The notes under the pieces were generated by a model. The model was given only the letters and a program-made list of their open reading frames with translations, made no database searches and was not told the origin of the DNA. DNA of 64,000 bases from assembly GCF_905171775.1 (NCBI RefSeq), contig NC_053495.1:109030909-109094908 (forward strand), in the 5' to 3' direction. Every line of letters starts with the position of its first letter. Positions within the stretch are counted from its first letter, which is position 1. Source of the stretch: Rana temporaria (Eukaryota > Chordata > Amphibia > Anura > Ranidae). Of the stretch, positions 56,385 to 64,000 are shown one piece after another. Made by a program: the position numbers and the translations under genes.

Positions 56385-57220
56385 CCTCTACAGTTAGAAC
56401 ACACCTAGGGAACACAGTTAACCCCTTGATTGCCCCCTAGTGTTAACCCTTTCCCTGCCAGTGACATTTATACAGTAGACAGTGCATTTTTATAGCACTG
56501 ATCGCTTTGTAGATGCTATAACTTTTGTGCAAACCAATCCATATACGCTTATTGCGATTTTTTTTTTTTTTTTTTTTTTTACCAAAAATATGTAAAATAA
56601 TACATATCGGCCTAAACTGAGGAAAATGTGTTTTTTTGGGAAAAAAAATTGGGATATTTATTATAGCAAAAAGTAAAAGATATTGGGGTTATTTACTAAC
56701 GGCAAATCCACTTTGCACTACAAGTGCAAACCACAAGTGCAAAGTGCACTTGAAATTGCACTAAAAGTGCACTTGGAAGTGCAGTCACTGTAAATCTGAG
56801 GGGTAGATCTGAAATGAGGAGAAGCTCTGCTGATTTTATTATCCAATCAAGGACAACCTAAATGCTGTTTTTTATTTTCCTTGCATGTCCCCCTCGGATC
56901 TACAGCAACTGCACTTCCAAGTGCACTTTCAGTGCAATTTCAAGTGCAAAGTGGATTTTCCTTTTGTAAATAATCCCCATTGTGTTTTTTTCTAAATTGT
57001 GGCTATTATTTTGTTTATAGAGCAAAAAATAAAAAACTGCAGAGGTAATCAAATACCAGCAAAAGAAAGCTCTATTTGTGGGGGAAAAAAAATACGTAAA
57101 TTTTGTTTGGGTACAGTGTTGCACGATCGTGCAATTGTCAGTTAAAGCGAAGCAGTGCCATATCGCAAAAAATGGCCTGGTCATTGAGCAGCCAAATCTT
57201 CCCGGGGCTAAAGTGGTTAA
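56385..57220 (-). mobile_element. TTAA-family element, minus orientation, with palindromic MITE
   Basis: CCCCTAGTGTTAACCCTTTCC at 56445, CAAACCAATCCATATACGC at 56531 and AAAGCTCTATTTGTGGG at 57065 give the family order. It ends AAAGTGGTTAA at 57220. The MITE 56695-56978 interrupts it. Its left end is not resolved. Confidence 0.65.
56695..56978. mobile_element. Palindromic MITE (GGGGTTATTTAC...GTAAATAATCCCC)
   Basis: Perfect inverted ends, followed by AAATCCACTTTGCACTACAAG and its inverse near the right end. It matches 30780-30995. 57221-57877 contains the dispersed repeat 57330-57530 and otherwise plain intron. Confidence 0.8.
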
Positions 57221-57877
57221 AAATCCTCACAAATTCTCCAAACAGCGATATGCTTACTTTATAGCATCTAAAGCTTGCTCCAACACACCGTGTATCCTAG
57301 CTTGACATGTTTTGCCATAGTAAATGATGTCATCAGAAGCTGAGATCTCTAGCAATACACACCAAATTGAGCATGTGCAGCCTGACTCCATAGACTCTGT
57401 GTTATCAGGAATTATCAGGGGACAGTGGAAGGAGGGGAGGATCAGAAAAGCCAGGATTAAACAGCCTTTTTACACCATGCGGAGGATTAACCCCTTAGGG
57501 GTTGTGAGTTTAGTAACACTTTAACAGCTGGCAAAAGAGCTGTTTTTTGTTATTTTATCTTGTGAGAAGCATTGTATCTATGGTTGTTATTATTAATGGC
57601 AAAAATATGTCATAATTCTCTGATTTGCAAATTTGTTGCTGGACACCTGGAGGTTTATCTACAAATTCTACCCCCCATAAAAGCTTTATTATTTTACTGG
57701 AAGTGAAAATCCCTTTAAACATGTATTTTTATAATTTATGAAGCTCCCGTTTTATTTAGTGAATTCCACACCTATACAGTATGTAAATAAACTACTGCTA
57801 CTATCGTTTTTGGTATAGAAAAATTTGCATAAGTGTCATAAATAATCAAATTAATCAGTTTTTCTTTGCCTTTTCAG

Positions 57878-58066
57878 TACGATTTTGCCCACCAGTTCAA
57901 GTTAGCAACAATGTCAATCTTTTAACTACTTCTTATGAAGAAGAGTATTCTGTCGGCCAAGTAATACGATTTGAATGTAAAAACGCTAACCAGAAACTAA
58001 ACGGCGCCTCTGAGGTTTTCTGTACATCTGAAGGAGAATGGAATGCAGAACCACCAACATGTGAAG
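57878..58066 (+). CDS. cfh: Factor H-like exon, SCR/CCP module 3
   Basis: The 189-nt exon follows a strong polypyrimidine acceptor (TTTGCCTTTTCAG) and ends before GTAACG. It is phase 1 at both ends. It encodes one full CCP module with four cysteines (RFCPPV, RFECKN, VFCTSE, PTCE) and the conserved Trp in GEW. VGQVIRFEC resembles the GQAVRFVC stretch of factor H module 3. The intron before it is about 11.9 kb. I found no exon for module 4 between 58067 and the window end, so the gene must continue further right. Confidence 0.82.
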
Positions 58067-58285
58067 GTAACGATACTGTGTATATCAGAATATATATCCA
58101 ATATAAAATAATTTTTATAATAGGTAAATTCTGCGCTCACCCGGTCACTTGAGGAATATCATGTGATTTAGCTGTGATGTACTCAAACCTAATGTTAGTC
58201 AATATCATGTGAAATGACTGTGATGTACTCATACCTAATGTGAGTGTTTCAACAATATTGCAGCAATCTTAAAGAATTAATACGT

Positions 58286-58721
58286 AAAGTGGTTGTAAAC
58301 CCACTTTTTTGACTTTTGCCTACAGGTAAGCCTATAATAAGGCTTACCTGTAGGTATAAAGTATATCTCCTAAACCTGTACGGTTTAGGAGATATTCCCC
58401 TCGCAATGCGCCGCTGATTGCAGCGGCACATGCGCAGGGGGGATCCTCGGCTGAAGGGCCCGCCCCGCCGACCCATGCCGGAAAGGAAATCTCCCGCGTG
58501 AATGCGCGGGAGTGAAGTCATCGCCGCTCCAGCCAATCACAGCGCTGGAGCGGCGATACCCGGAAGACACGCTCGGCTCGACGTGGACCAGGTAAGTTCC
58601 CTACCTCGTTCCGAGGTAAGTATTTCATAATGAGCTAATATGCGGTGCATACTAGCTCATTATGACTTTTGCCTTGCAGGAGTAAAAAAAAAAATGTATA
58701 TGCAGGTTTACAACCGCTTTA
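58286..58721. mobile_element. MITE with AAAGTGGTTGTAAACC/GGTTTACAACCGCTTT ends
   Basis: Inverted ends of about 16 bp bound 436 bp. Internal hairpins CTACAGGTAAGCC/GGCTTACCTGTAG and CCTAAACCTGTACGGTTTAGG are visible. It starts about 220 bp after the 57878-58066 factor H exon. Confidence 0.8.
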
Positions 58722-58923
58722 ATCCATAAACAATACATATGAAACAAAAATAAATAAAAAAATGCGCAAAAACTGTAAATGCGTATATAATCAGTTGATG
58801 AAACACTGACTATGGATTATCAGTATAAAAACTAACAGTGAAAAACGTAATTCCTTATATTTTCTCCAAATATAACAAATTAGTGAAAAAAAAATAAGTG
58901 AAATGTTCTCTTCTTATGAAAAA

Positions 58924-58926
<3 letters not shown>

Positions 58927-58991
<65 letters not shown>
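58927..58991. repeat. (TA)n microsatellite
   Basis: A TA tract of about 65 bp. The rest of 58722-59793 has no recognised gene, only A/T-rich sequence and a GTTCTCAGAGG-type inverted stretch near 59500-59600. Confidence 0.95.
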
Positions 58992-58993
<2 letters not shown>

Positions 58994-60379
58994 CCACAAA
59001 AACAGTGTGTAACAGTGTTTAAAAAACACAAAAATCATTCAAAGGATAAAAAACATCCATAAGGTTCTATTGTAAATCTGACAATTATAAAAGGTGCAAC
59101 AGTCTCCAGAGTGCAGCGCTATTCACTTGTCAGATAGCCTGCTAATGTTAAATTATCCACACTTATCAGATATCATGCATTTGATCATGGGTCAGCTTCA
59201 ACACTTCTAATATTGCACCCCGTTCAGAAGAGAGAGTAATATAGATAGCCGGATGGCCCCTTACCAGGAATGGTGGACTCCTATCACGGGAGTCAAACTT
59301 ACCTTGTACCATCTTGTACAGCTTCAGATGTTCACACCGACAGCCAGTCTAGTACACAAACACCTCCAAGCAGGGATCACTTATAGCCTTTGGGCTGGTG
59401 TCTGGTTGTTCACCTCACCTCCCATTAGCTGCTCCAAACTCTCCGTGAAGAAAATTAAGTGTTGCCACTCAGGTGTCCGTTTACTGTGAAGTTTTTTCTC
59501 TGTTCAGTTCTCGGCAGTTCTCAGAGGAAAACTATCTACTCTGCAGCCGGTTTAATGAACTGAAGTTCTCAGAGGGAGAACAGAGGAGAAGTTTTTCCTC
59601 TGAAAACGGCTGAGATCTGTGTAAAAGTGGGTGGGCTGTCTGTAATCTTGTGAGATATTGTGAGATTACAGTGCAGCCCAGTTCAAAAAGTGAAACTAAA
59701 GTTTAAAAGAACATGTAATTACATGTTTTCAGACATGTGATAACTATATATATATCCTGTGTATATATACACATGTGTCTGTGTGTATATATGCAGCCCT
59801 CAAAAATTCCACTCGCCTACTCGCATTTTGCGAGTGGAATTTAGTGCAGGGCGAGTGAGGAGCAGGGGTGGACCAGTCTGACAGCTTCCTGGCTGATTGC
59901 TTCTGGCAAAAGCAGTGCAGGCTTTTTTTTTTTTACATGACATCAGAGCGGCCAGAGGGGGATTCCCTGATCGATACCGCAACCGCCCCTGCCGCTCTGA
60001 TGTCCTGTACAAAAGCCTGCACTGCTTCTGCCAGAAGCGATCAGCTGGAGGACACAGAGCGGCAGGACGGACTGAACCGGGGCCACTTTGAGTGGAGGCT
60101 TCATCGCTCCCCTCCCTCTCTCCTCCTCTGTGTGTCACAGAGATACAGGCTGTGTTGCAGAGCTGGGTCTGTGTTCAGCGGCACTATAGTAAGGTCCCGC
60201 CCCTGTAGACCAGCTCTTGTGATAGTAGATTAAATCAGTGTTCAGTCTATCGCACAAGCCGGTCTAGGGGGGCGGGACCATACTACAGTGTCGCCGAACA
60301 CAGACCTGGCTCCATGACACACACCTGTGCTTCACTTCGCTTATAATATATTAGCCAAGTTGCCTGGTCCTTTTATGGG

Positions 60380-60790
60380 CACAGCGTGGCTACGTTTATG
60401 GGCACAGTGGGCAGCATTTGTGGGCACAGTGGGCAGTATTTGTGGGCACAGTGAGCAGCATTTATTGGCACAGTGAGCAGCATTTATGGGCACAGCGTGG
60501 CTACATTTATGGGCACAGCGTGGCTACGTTTATGGGCACAGTGGGCAGCATTTGTGGGCACAGTGGGCAGGATTTGTGGGCACAGTGAGCAGCATTTGTG
60601 GGCACAGCGAGGCTGCATTGATGGGCACAGTGAGGCTGCATTGATGGGCACAGTGACTCAATTTGATGGGGACAGAGAGGCTTCATTTGATGGGAACAGT
60701 GAGGCTGCAATGATGGGCACAGTGTGGCTGCATTCATGGGAACTGTAAAGCTGCATTTAATGGCTAATGTGAGGCAGCACTGATGGTTAC
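60380..60790. repeat. 22-bp minisatellite
   Basis: Units of TGGGCACAGTGGGCAGCATT plus TG, with variants GTGGCTACATT and GAGGCTGCATTGA, about 18 copies with decay to the right. Frames across it are artefacts. Confidence 0.9.
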
Positions 60791-60812
60791 TGATATGCTT
60801 TATGTTAATATT

Positions 60813-61552
60813 GGCCCAGATTCAAGAAGCAATTGCGCCCGTGTAACCATGAGTTACACGGCGCAATTGCTTACTTGCTCCGGTGTAACGAGTGCTCCTG
60901 ATTCAGGAACCTCGTTACACCGGCTGCAGCCTAAAATCTGCGCGGCATAAGGCTATTATGCCTCGCAGATTTTAGGCTGCATTCTTGCGGGGGCCGCTAG
61001 GGGGCGCTCCCATTGTGTATCAGCGTGTAGTATGCAAATTGCATACTACCACTGATTCACAATCTTGCGCGGGCCCCGCGCAAGCCAGGTACGGAGTTTA
61101 CGTACGGCTACTTTAGCGCAAGGCTGCCCTTTCTAATAGCAGGGGCAGCCTGTGCTAAAGTATACCGCCGCTCCCGCGTCGCGACGTTCAAATGTTACGT
61201 CGTTTGCGTAAGTGCTTCGTGAATGGCGCTGGACGCCATTCACGTTCACTTTGAAGCAAATGACGTCCTTGCGACGTCATTTGCCGCAATGCACGTCGGG
61301 AAAGTTTCCCGACGGAGCATGCGCTGTACGCTCGGCGCAGGAGCGTGCCTAATTTAAATGATTCCCGCCCCCGGCGGGATCATTTAACTTGTGCGCACGC
61401 TTACGCCAGGCAAATTTGCCGGCGCGCCCTCGCAGTTCACGGAGCTACTGCTCCGTGAATCGAGGGCAGCGCAAAATATTTGCGTGGGCGCAGGGCAAAA
61501 TCGTTGCCCTGTGCCCGTGCAAATAAAGCGCAAGCTATGCTGAATCTGGGCC
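60813..61552. mobile_element. Harbinger-type MITE, TSD ATT
   Basis: Ends GGCCCAGATTCAAG and CTGAATCTGGGCC, ATT on both sides (60810-60812 and 61553-61555). Near-copy of 10258-10963. Confidence 0.88.
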
Positions 61553-61784
61553 ATTGTTGTTAATATTTATTTTTGTAACATTCTGCATAAAACATTTAAC
61601 AATGTAATTTCATGAGATCATTTATGAGGGTGTGTTTAGGGGCGGACTTAGGGGCGGGGCAAGGGAGGGGTTTGGTGGGGCAACTGGTGGCGAGTAACTT
61701 TCAGGCCTGGCTAGTAGCTCGTGACTTCAAATTTTGAGCCCTGTGTATGTGTGTGTATATATATATATATATGTATATATATAT

Positions 61785-62243
61785 TGTGACGATATTGGTA
61801 TGATATCCCCGTCAAACAGTCCCTTCTTCCCATAAAAGAAATCACATCAGCATCCATACATGAGCCAAGGCTTAATGCTGGTATAACACAGAGTTTTAAT
61901 CGTAAGAAACCAGAGCTTATATGTGGTTACAACTGTTACAATGACAAATCTCCGCCCCCCCTCACACAGTGGGGGGTCTTCAATACAGCTCCTTTGAAAT
62001 AAAGATATTTCTTTGAACTAGTCAGTATCTAGCCGGTTCGGCACCGCATATAGAGAGATAATTATCACAAGGAAGCAATCAGCATAATTAACATGAGCCA
62101 CTTATCTAATCACAGTAACCAGTAAACACAGGGCTAGAACAATTAACATTTGAAACAGGGCTAGCTGCAGAAGAGTAAATACAATTAACAGCCTTAAACA
62201 AGCAGGGAGAATTAAACTGAGACATATAGGCAAATGTATCACA
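61785..62243 (-). mobile_element. 3' LTR of a minus-strand retroelement
   Basis: On the plus strand it runs TGTGACGATATTGG ... AAATGTATCACA, with TGTGA/TCACA inverted ends. On the minus strand CATATAAG (61916-61923) can serve as TATA box and ATTAAA (about 61894) as poly(A) signal, and CTTGGCTCATGT follows as in the solo LTR 13079-13890. A polypurine tract lies directly upstream on the minus strand. The left flank is a TA microsatellite, so the target duplication is not visible. Confidence 0.82.
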
Positions 62244-62271
62244 ATGGCCCCCCTTTTTCTCCCTGCTCCGG
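62244..62271 (-). other. Polypurine tract next to the 3' LTR
   Basis: The minus strand reads GGAGCAGGGAGAAAAAGGGG then GGCCAT immediately before the LTR start, the expected primer site for plus-strand DNA synthesis in LTR elements. Confidence 0.8.
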
Positions 62272-62631
62272 AAAACCCGGTTGGACCTTCCCTGGTCCAG
62301 TAGGGTTGACGGGTTCAGAGCTTTTAGTCCGAGGTTAACTCCGTTTGGCATGACTGACCTCCCTTGGCAACTGCTTCAGACTCAGGTATGCCACCGGGTC
62401 GTCAGATCACACGCCGGTCAGTCCCCAAGTCTTTGTGCGATCTGCAAAGTCACCAGAAGTCAGTGTGAAGACGGCGAATGGGTCTGTGCGCCGCCATCTA
62501 GGTGTCCCGCTATGGGAGGGGCAGGTTATGGCTCTGAAGTGACAGTCACAGGAGATTCATAAAAAGAAAAAGTTATATTTGTTGAAATGCTGTAGCACTG
62601 GTGCTCAGAGTCCGGGGGGGGGGGGGAAGAC
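62272..62631 (-). other. Short noncoding spacer between gag stop and polypurine tract
   Basis: About 360 bp with a C11 run on the minus strand (62618-62628) and no open frame with retroelement pol motifs. This is the interval in which pol would have to lie in an autonomous element if it followed gag. Confidence 0.6.
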
Positions 62632-64000
62632 TCAGAGCCCCATAAGGTCAGCCACCCCCTGCTCCCTCCGCAGCCGCCGGTTCTCCTCTTTGAGCTTCTC
62701 CAGCTCCATCTCCAGTTCATGGAGCCTAGGGGGGTCAGCCCGCTGTGACCTCAGGTGGTTGTTCTCCTCCTCCATGCGGCTTATGCACTCCTCCAGCTCT
62801 ATGTACTCACGGATCAGATCCTGCTTGCTCATGTCCTGCAGGCTTTCCACGTGGTCCTTCATCATCAGGAACTGGGTGGTGGTGTAAGGGGCCACCAGTG
62901 GGCCCTTGGCGAACATCTCGGCCCGCATCTGGGGCGCCCGCTGCGATTCCATCTCCTCCAGTCGCTTCTTCTCCTCCCAGGTCCGCTGGTTATATGACTT
63001 CCAGGACCTCTTCTTCTTGGAGGGTAGCTGGCGGTGCCTCTTTCTGCCCAGCTCCCTCCAAGGCCCCTCCGGCTCATGGCTGTCGCCCATGACCAGCTGA
63101 CAATGGTGTTCCCTGTTGTCCGTAATAACAGATTGTACCATGAGGGCTTCGTAAGGGGTGCCCAATGGTTCTTCCTGACCCAGCTCCTGGGGATCCCAAG
63201 CCGAGTCTACACAATGGGCTGCTGCTGGTGGGCGGTACCCAGGTTGAGACCAATTTGACCTGGTGTTGTCATTCATGGGGCAATTCTGCTTGAAGTGACC
63301 GAGCTGTTTGCACCGGAAGCAGCGTTGTTCGTTGTCCTCCTGGCGTGGATAGCGAGGGCTAGATGTCATCGGTCTGTTAGGAGGTTGGTATCTAGCGGCT
63401 GGTGGGTGTGAGGGCGCCGTTGGTCGTGGAGGTTGTACCCGTGGTGTGACCTGGTTTGTCTTGCGAGTATCCGCATATTCATCCGCCAACTTCGCGGCCT
63501 CTGGTAGAGTCATGGGCCTGCGATCTCTCACCCAATCTTTGACATCCGTCTGGATGTGATTGTAAAATTGCTCCAGGAGCATTAGTTGCAAAATGTCCTC
63601 TGCGGTGGTGGCCTGGCTGCTGTTAACCCAGTTAGAGGCCGACAGGGACAGCTGGCATGCCCATTCTGCGTAAGAGTCTTTCGTGGTTTTGCGTGAGTCC
63701 CTGAACTTCTGTCGGTGGGACTCTGGGGTTACTGCATAACGAGCCAGGAGCGCTTCTTTAACTCTGGTGTAGCTATGGATATCCTGATCTGGCACGGTCC
63801 GGAAAGCATCAGAAGCTTTGCCTGACAGTTTGCCTGACAATATTGAAACCCACTCTCCTCTAGCTATTCGGTGCAGGTTACATTGTCGCTCAAAATCCGC
63901 CAGGTAGTTATCAATCTCACAGTCCTTTTCATCAAAAGCTTTAAAAGCGCTAAACGGAATCTTCCTTGCGTCTGCTGTGCTGTACTCACTGTTCGTAGAA
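62632..64000 (-). CDS. Retroelement Gag protein (5' end beyond window)
   Basis: A minus-strand frame is open from the window edge to a TGA at 62632, 456 codons including the stop, with no start seen, so the N-terminus lies outside. Features in order: a helical Gag/SCAN-like capsid region (about the first 190 codons, with GEWVSILSGKLSGKASDAF and LLARYAVTPESHRQKF); a proline-rich linker; a CCHC zinc knuckle CFRCKQLGHFKQNC at about 63284-63325 (C-x2-C-x4-H-x4-C), which in Gag proteins binds RNA; a basic stretch (RKRHRQLPSKKKRSWKS); and a C-terminal coiled coil with leucine heptads (LEMELEKLKEENRRLRRE). Gag would form particles carrying element RNA. No protease or reverse transcriptase follows; the LTR is only about 390 bp downstream. 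It could be a nonautonomous Gypsy-like element or a domesticated gag; the adjacent LTR and polypurine tract favour the former. Confidence 0.75.
   Translation of the reverse strand, partial: STNSEYSTADARKIPFSAFKAFDEKDCEIDNYLADFERQCNLHRIARGEWVSILSGKLSGKASDAFRTVPDQDIHSYTRVKEALLARYAVTPESHRQKFRDSRKTTKDSYAEWACQLSLSASNWVNSSQATTAEDILQLMLLEQFYNHIQTDVKDWVRDRRPMTLPEAAKLADEYADTRKTNQVTPRVQPPRPTAPSHPPAARYQPPNRPMTSSPRYPRQEDNEQRCFRCKQLGHFKQNCPMNDNTRSNWSQPGYRPPAAAHCVDSAWDPQELGQEEPLGTPYEALMVQSVITDNREHHCQLVMGDSHEPEGPWRELGRKRHRQLPSKKKRSWKSYNQRTWEEKKRLEEMESQRAPQMRAEMFAKGPLVAPYTTTQFLMMKDHVESLQDMSKQDLIREYIELEECISRMEEENNHLRSQRADPPRLHELEMELEKLKEENRRLRREQGVADLMGL

Larger units (their letters stand above)
59794..61743. 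mobile_element. Nonautonomous element, CAGCCCTCAAAAATT...AAATTTTGAGCCCTG
   Basis: The ends are inverted repeats of about 15 bp (CAG.../...CTG, hAT style). Flanks are TG/TA-rich microsatellite, so the 8-bp target duplication cannot be scored. GGCGAGTGAGG and CTCGCCTACTCGC near the left end match GGCGAGTAAC at the right. It contains a 22-bp minisatellite and the Harbinger MITE 60813-61552. No transposase. Confidence 0.7.

Noticed and set aside
58067..64000. Search for factor H module 4
   Set aside because: No four-cysteine CCP module with flanking splice sites was found on the plus strand.
62632..64000. Domesticated SCAN-like host gene
   Set aside because: The frame has a Gag-like region and CCHC knuckle, but the adjacent polypurine tract and LTR make a retroelement more likely; not fully excluded because the 5' part is outside the window.

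Overview
This window looks like intronic and intergenic DNA from a large-genome vertebrate, most likely an anuran amphibian (a ranid frog is my best guess). Reasons: split exons with GT/AG borders, short-consensus-repeat exons of complement factor H, an almost continuous carpet of DNA transposons and MITEs, and no prokaryote-like gene spacing. The organism call is inference from repeat style and exon similarity; no database was searched.

Host gene: four plus-strand exons (37462-37644, 39789-39894, 45863-45939, 57878-58066) encode complement control protein modules 1, 2 (split over two exons) and 3 of a factor H-like protein. Splice phases fit perfectly. Exon 1 (signal peptide) and modules 4 onward were not found and should lie outside the window or be unrecognisable here. 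The host introns are about 2.1, 6.0 and 11.9 kb and are filled with transposons.

Left part (1-15.9 kb): a TTAA-flanked repeat with internal CACTGAT-type tandem repeats, palindromic MITEs, a solo LTR next to a decayed Gypsy-type pol relic, a long (TA)n tract, several Harbinger-type MITEs with 3-bp target duplications, and a second solo LTR (13079-13890) inside another TTAA element.

Centre-left (16.0-24.4 kb): a nested stack. A TTAA-flanked element (16010-24364) contains a Harbinger MITE (16112-23243), which contains a 5'-truncated L1/Tx1-like LINE (16430-22864), which contains a full-length Harbinger transposon (17504-21889). The last carries an apparently uninterrupted two-exon HARBI1-like transposase and a convergent Myb/SANT-like partner gene with a G12 tract that breaks its frame.

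Middle (24.4-37.4 kb): a decayed Tc1-like transposase gene, a tRNA-type SINE split by a MITE, palindromic GTACACACG MITEs and full-length TTAA elements.

Factor H region (37.4-58.1 kb): its introns hold an inverted Tc1-like relic, a 3.7-kb fold-back hAT-type element with perfect 8-bp target duplications, a 1.9-kb hAT-type element built of stacked palindromes, and a third hAT-type element. Right end (59.8-64 kb): another nested element, then a minus-strand LTR retroelement with a 3' LTR, polypurine tract and a long gag open to the window edge, with no pol between gag and LTR.
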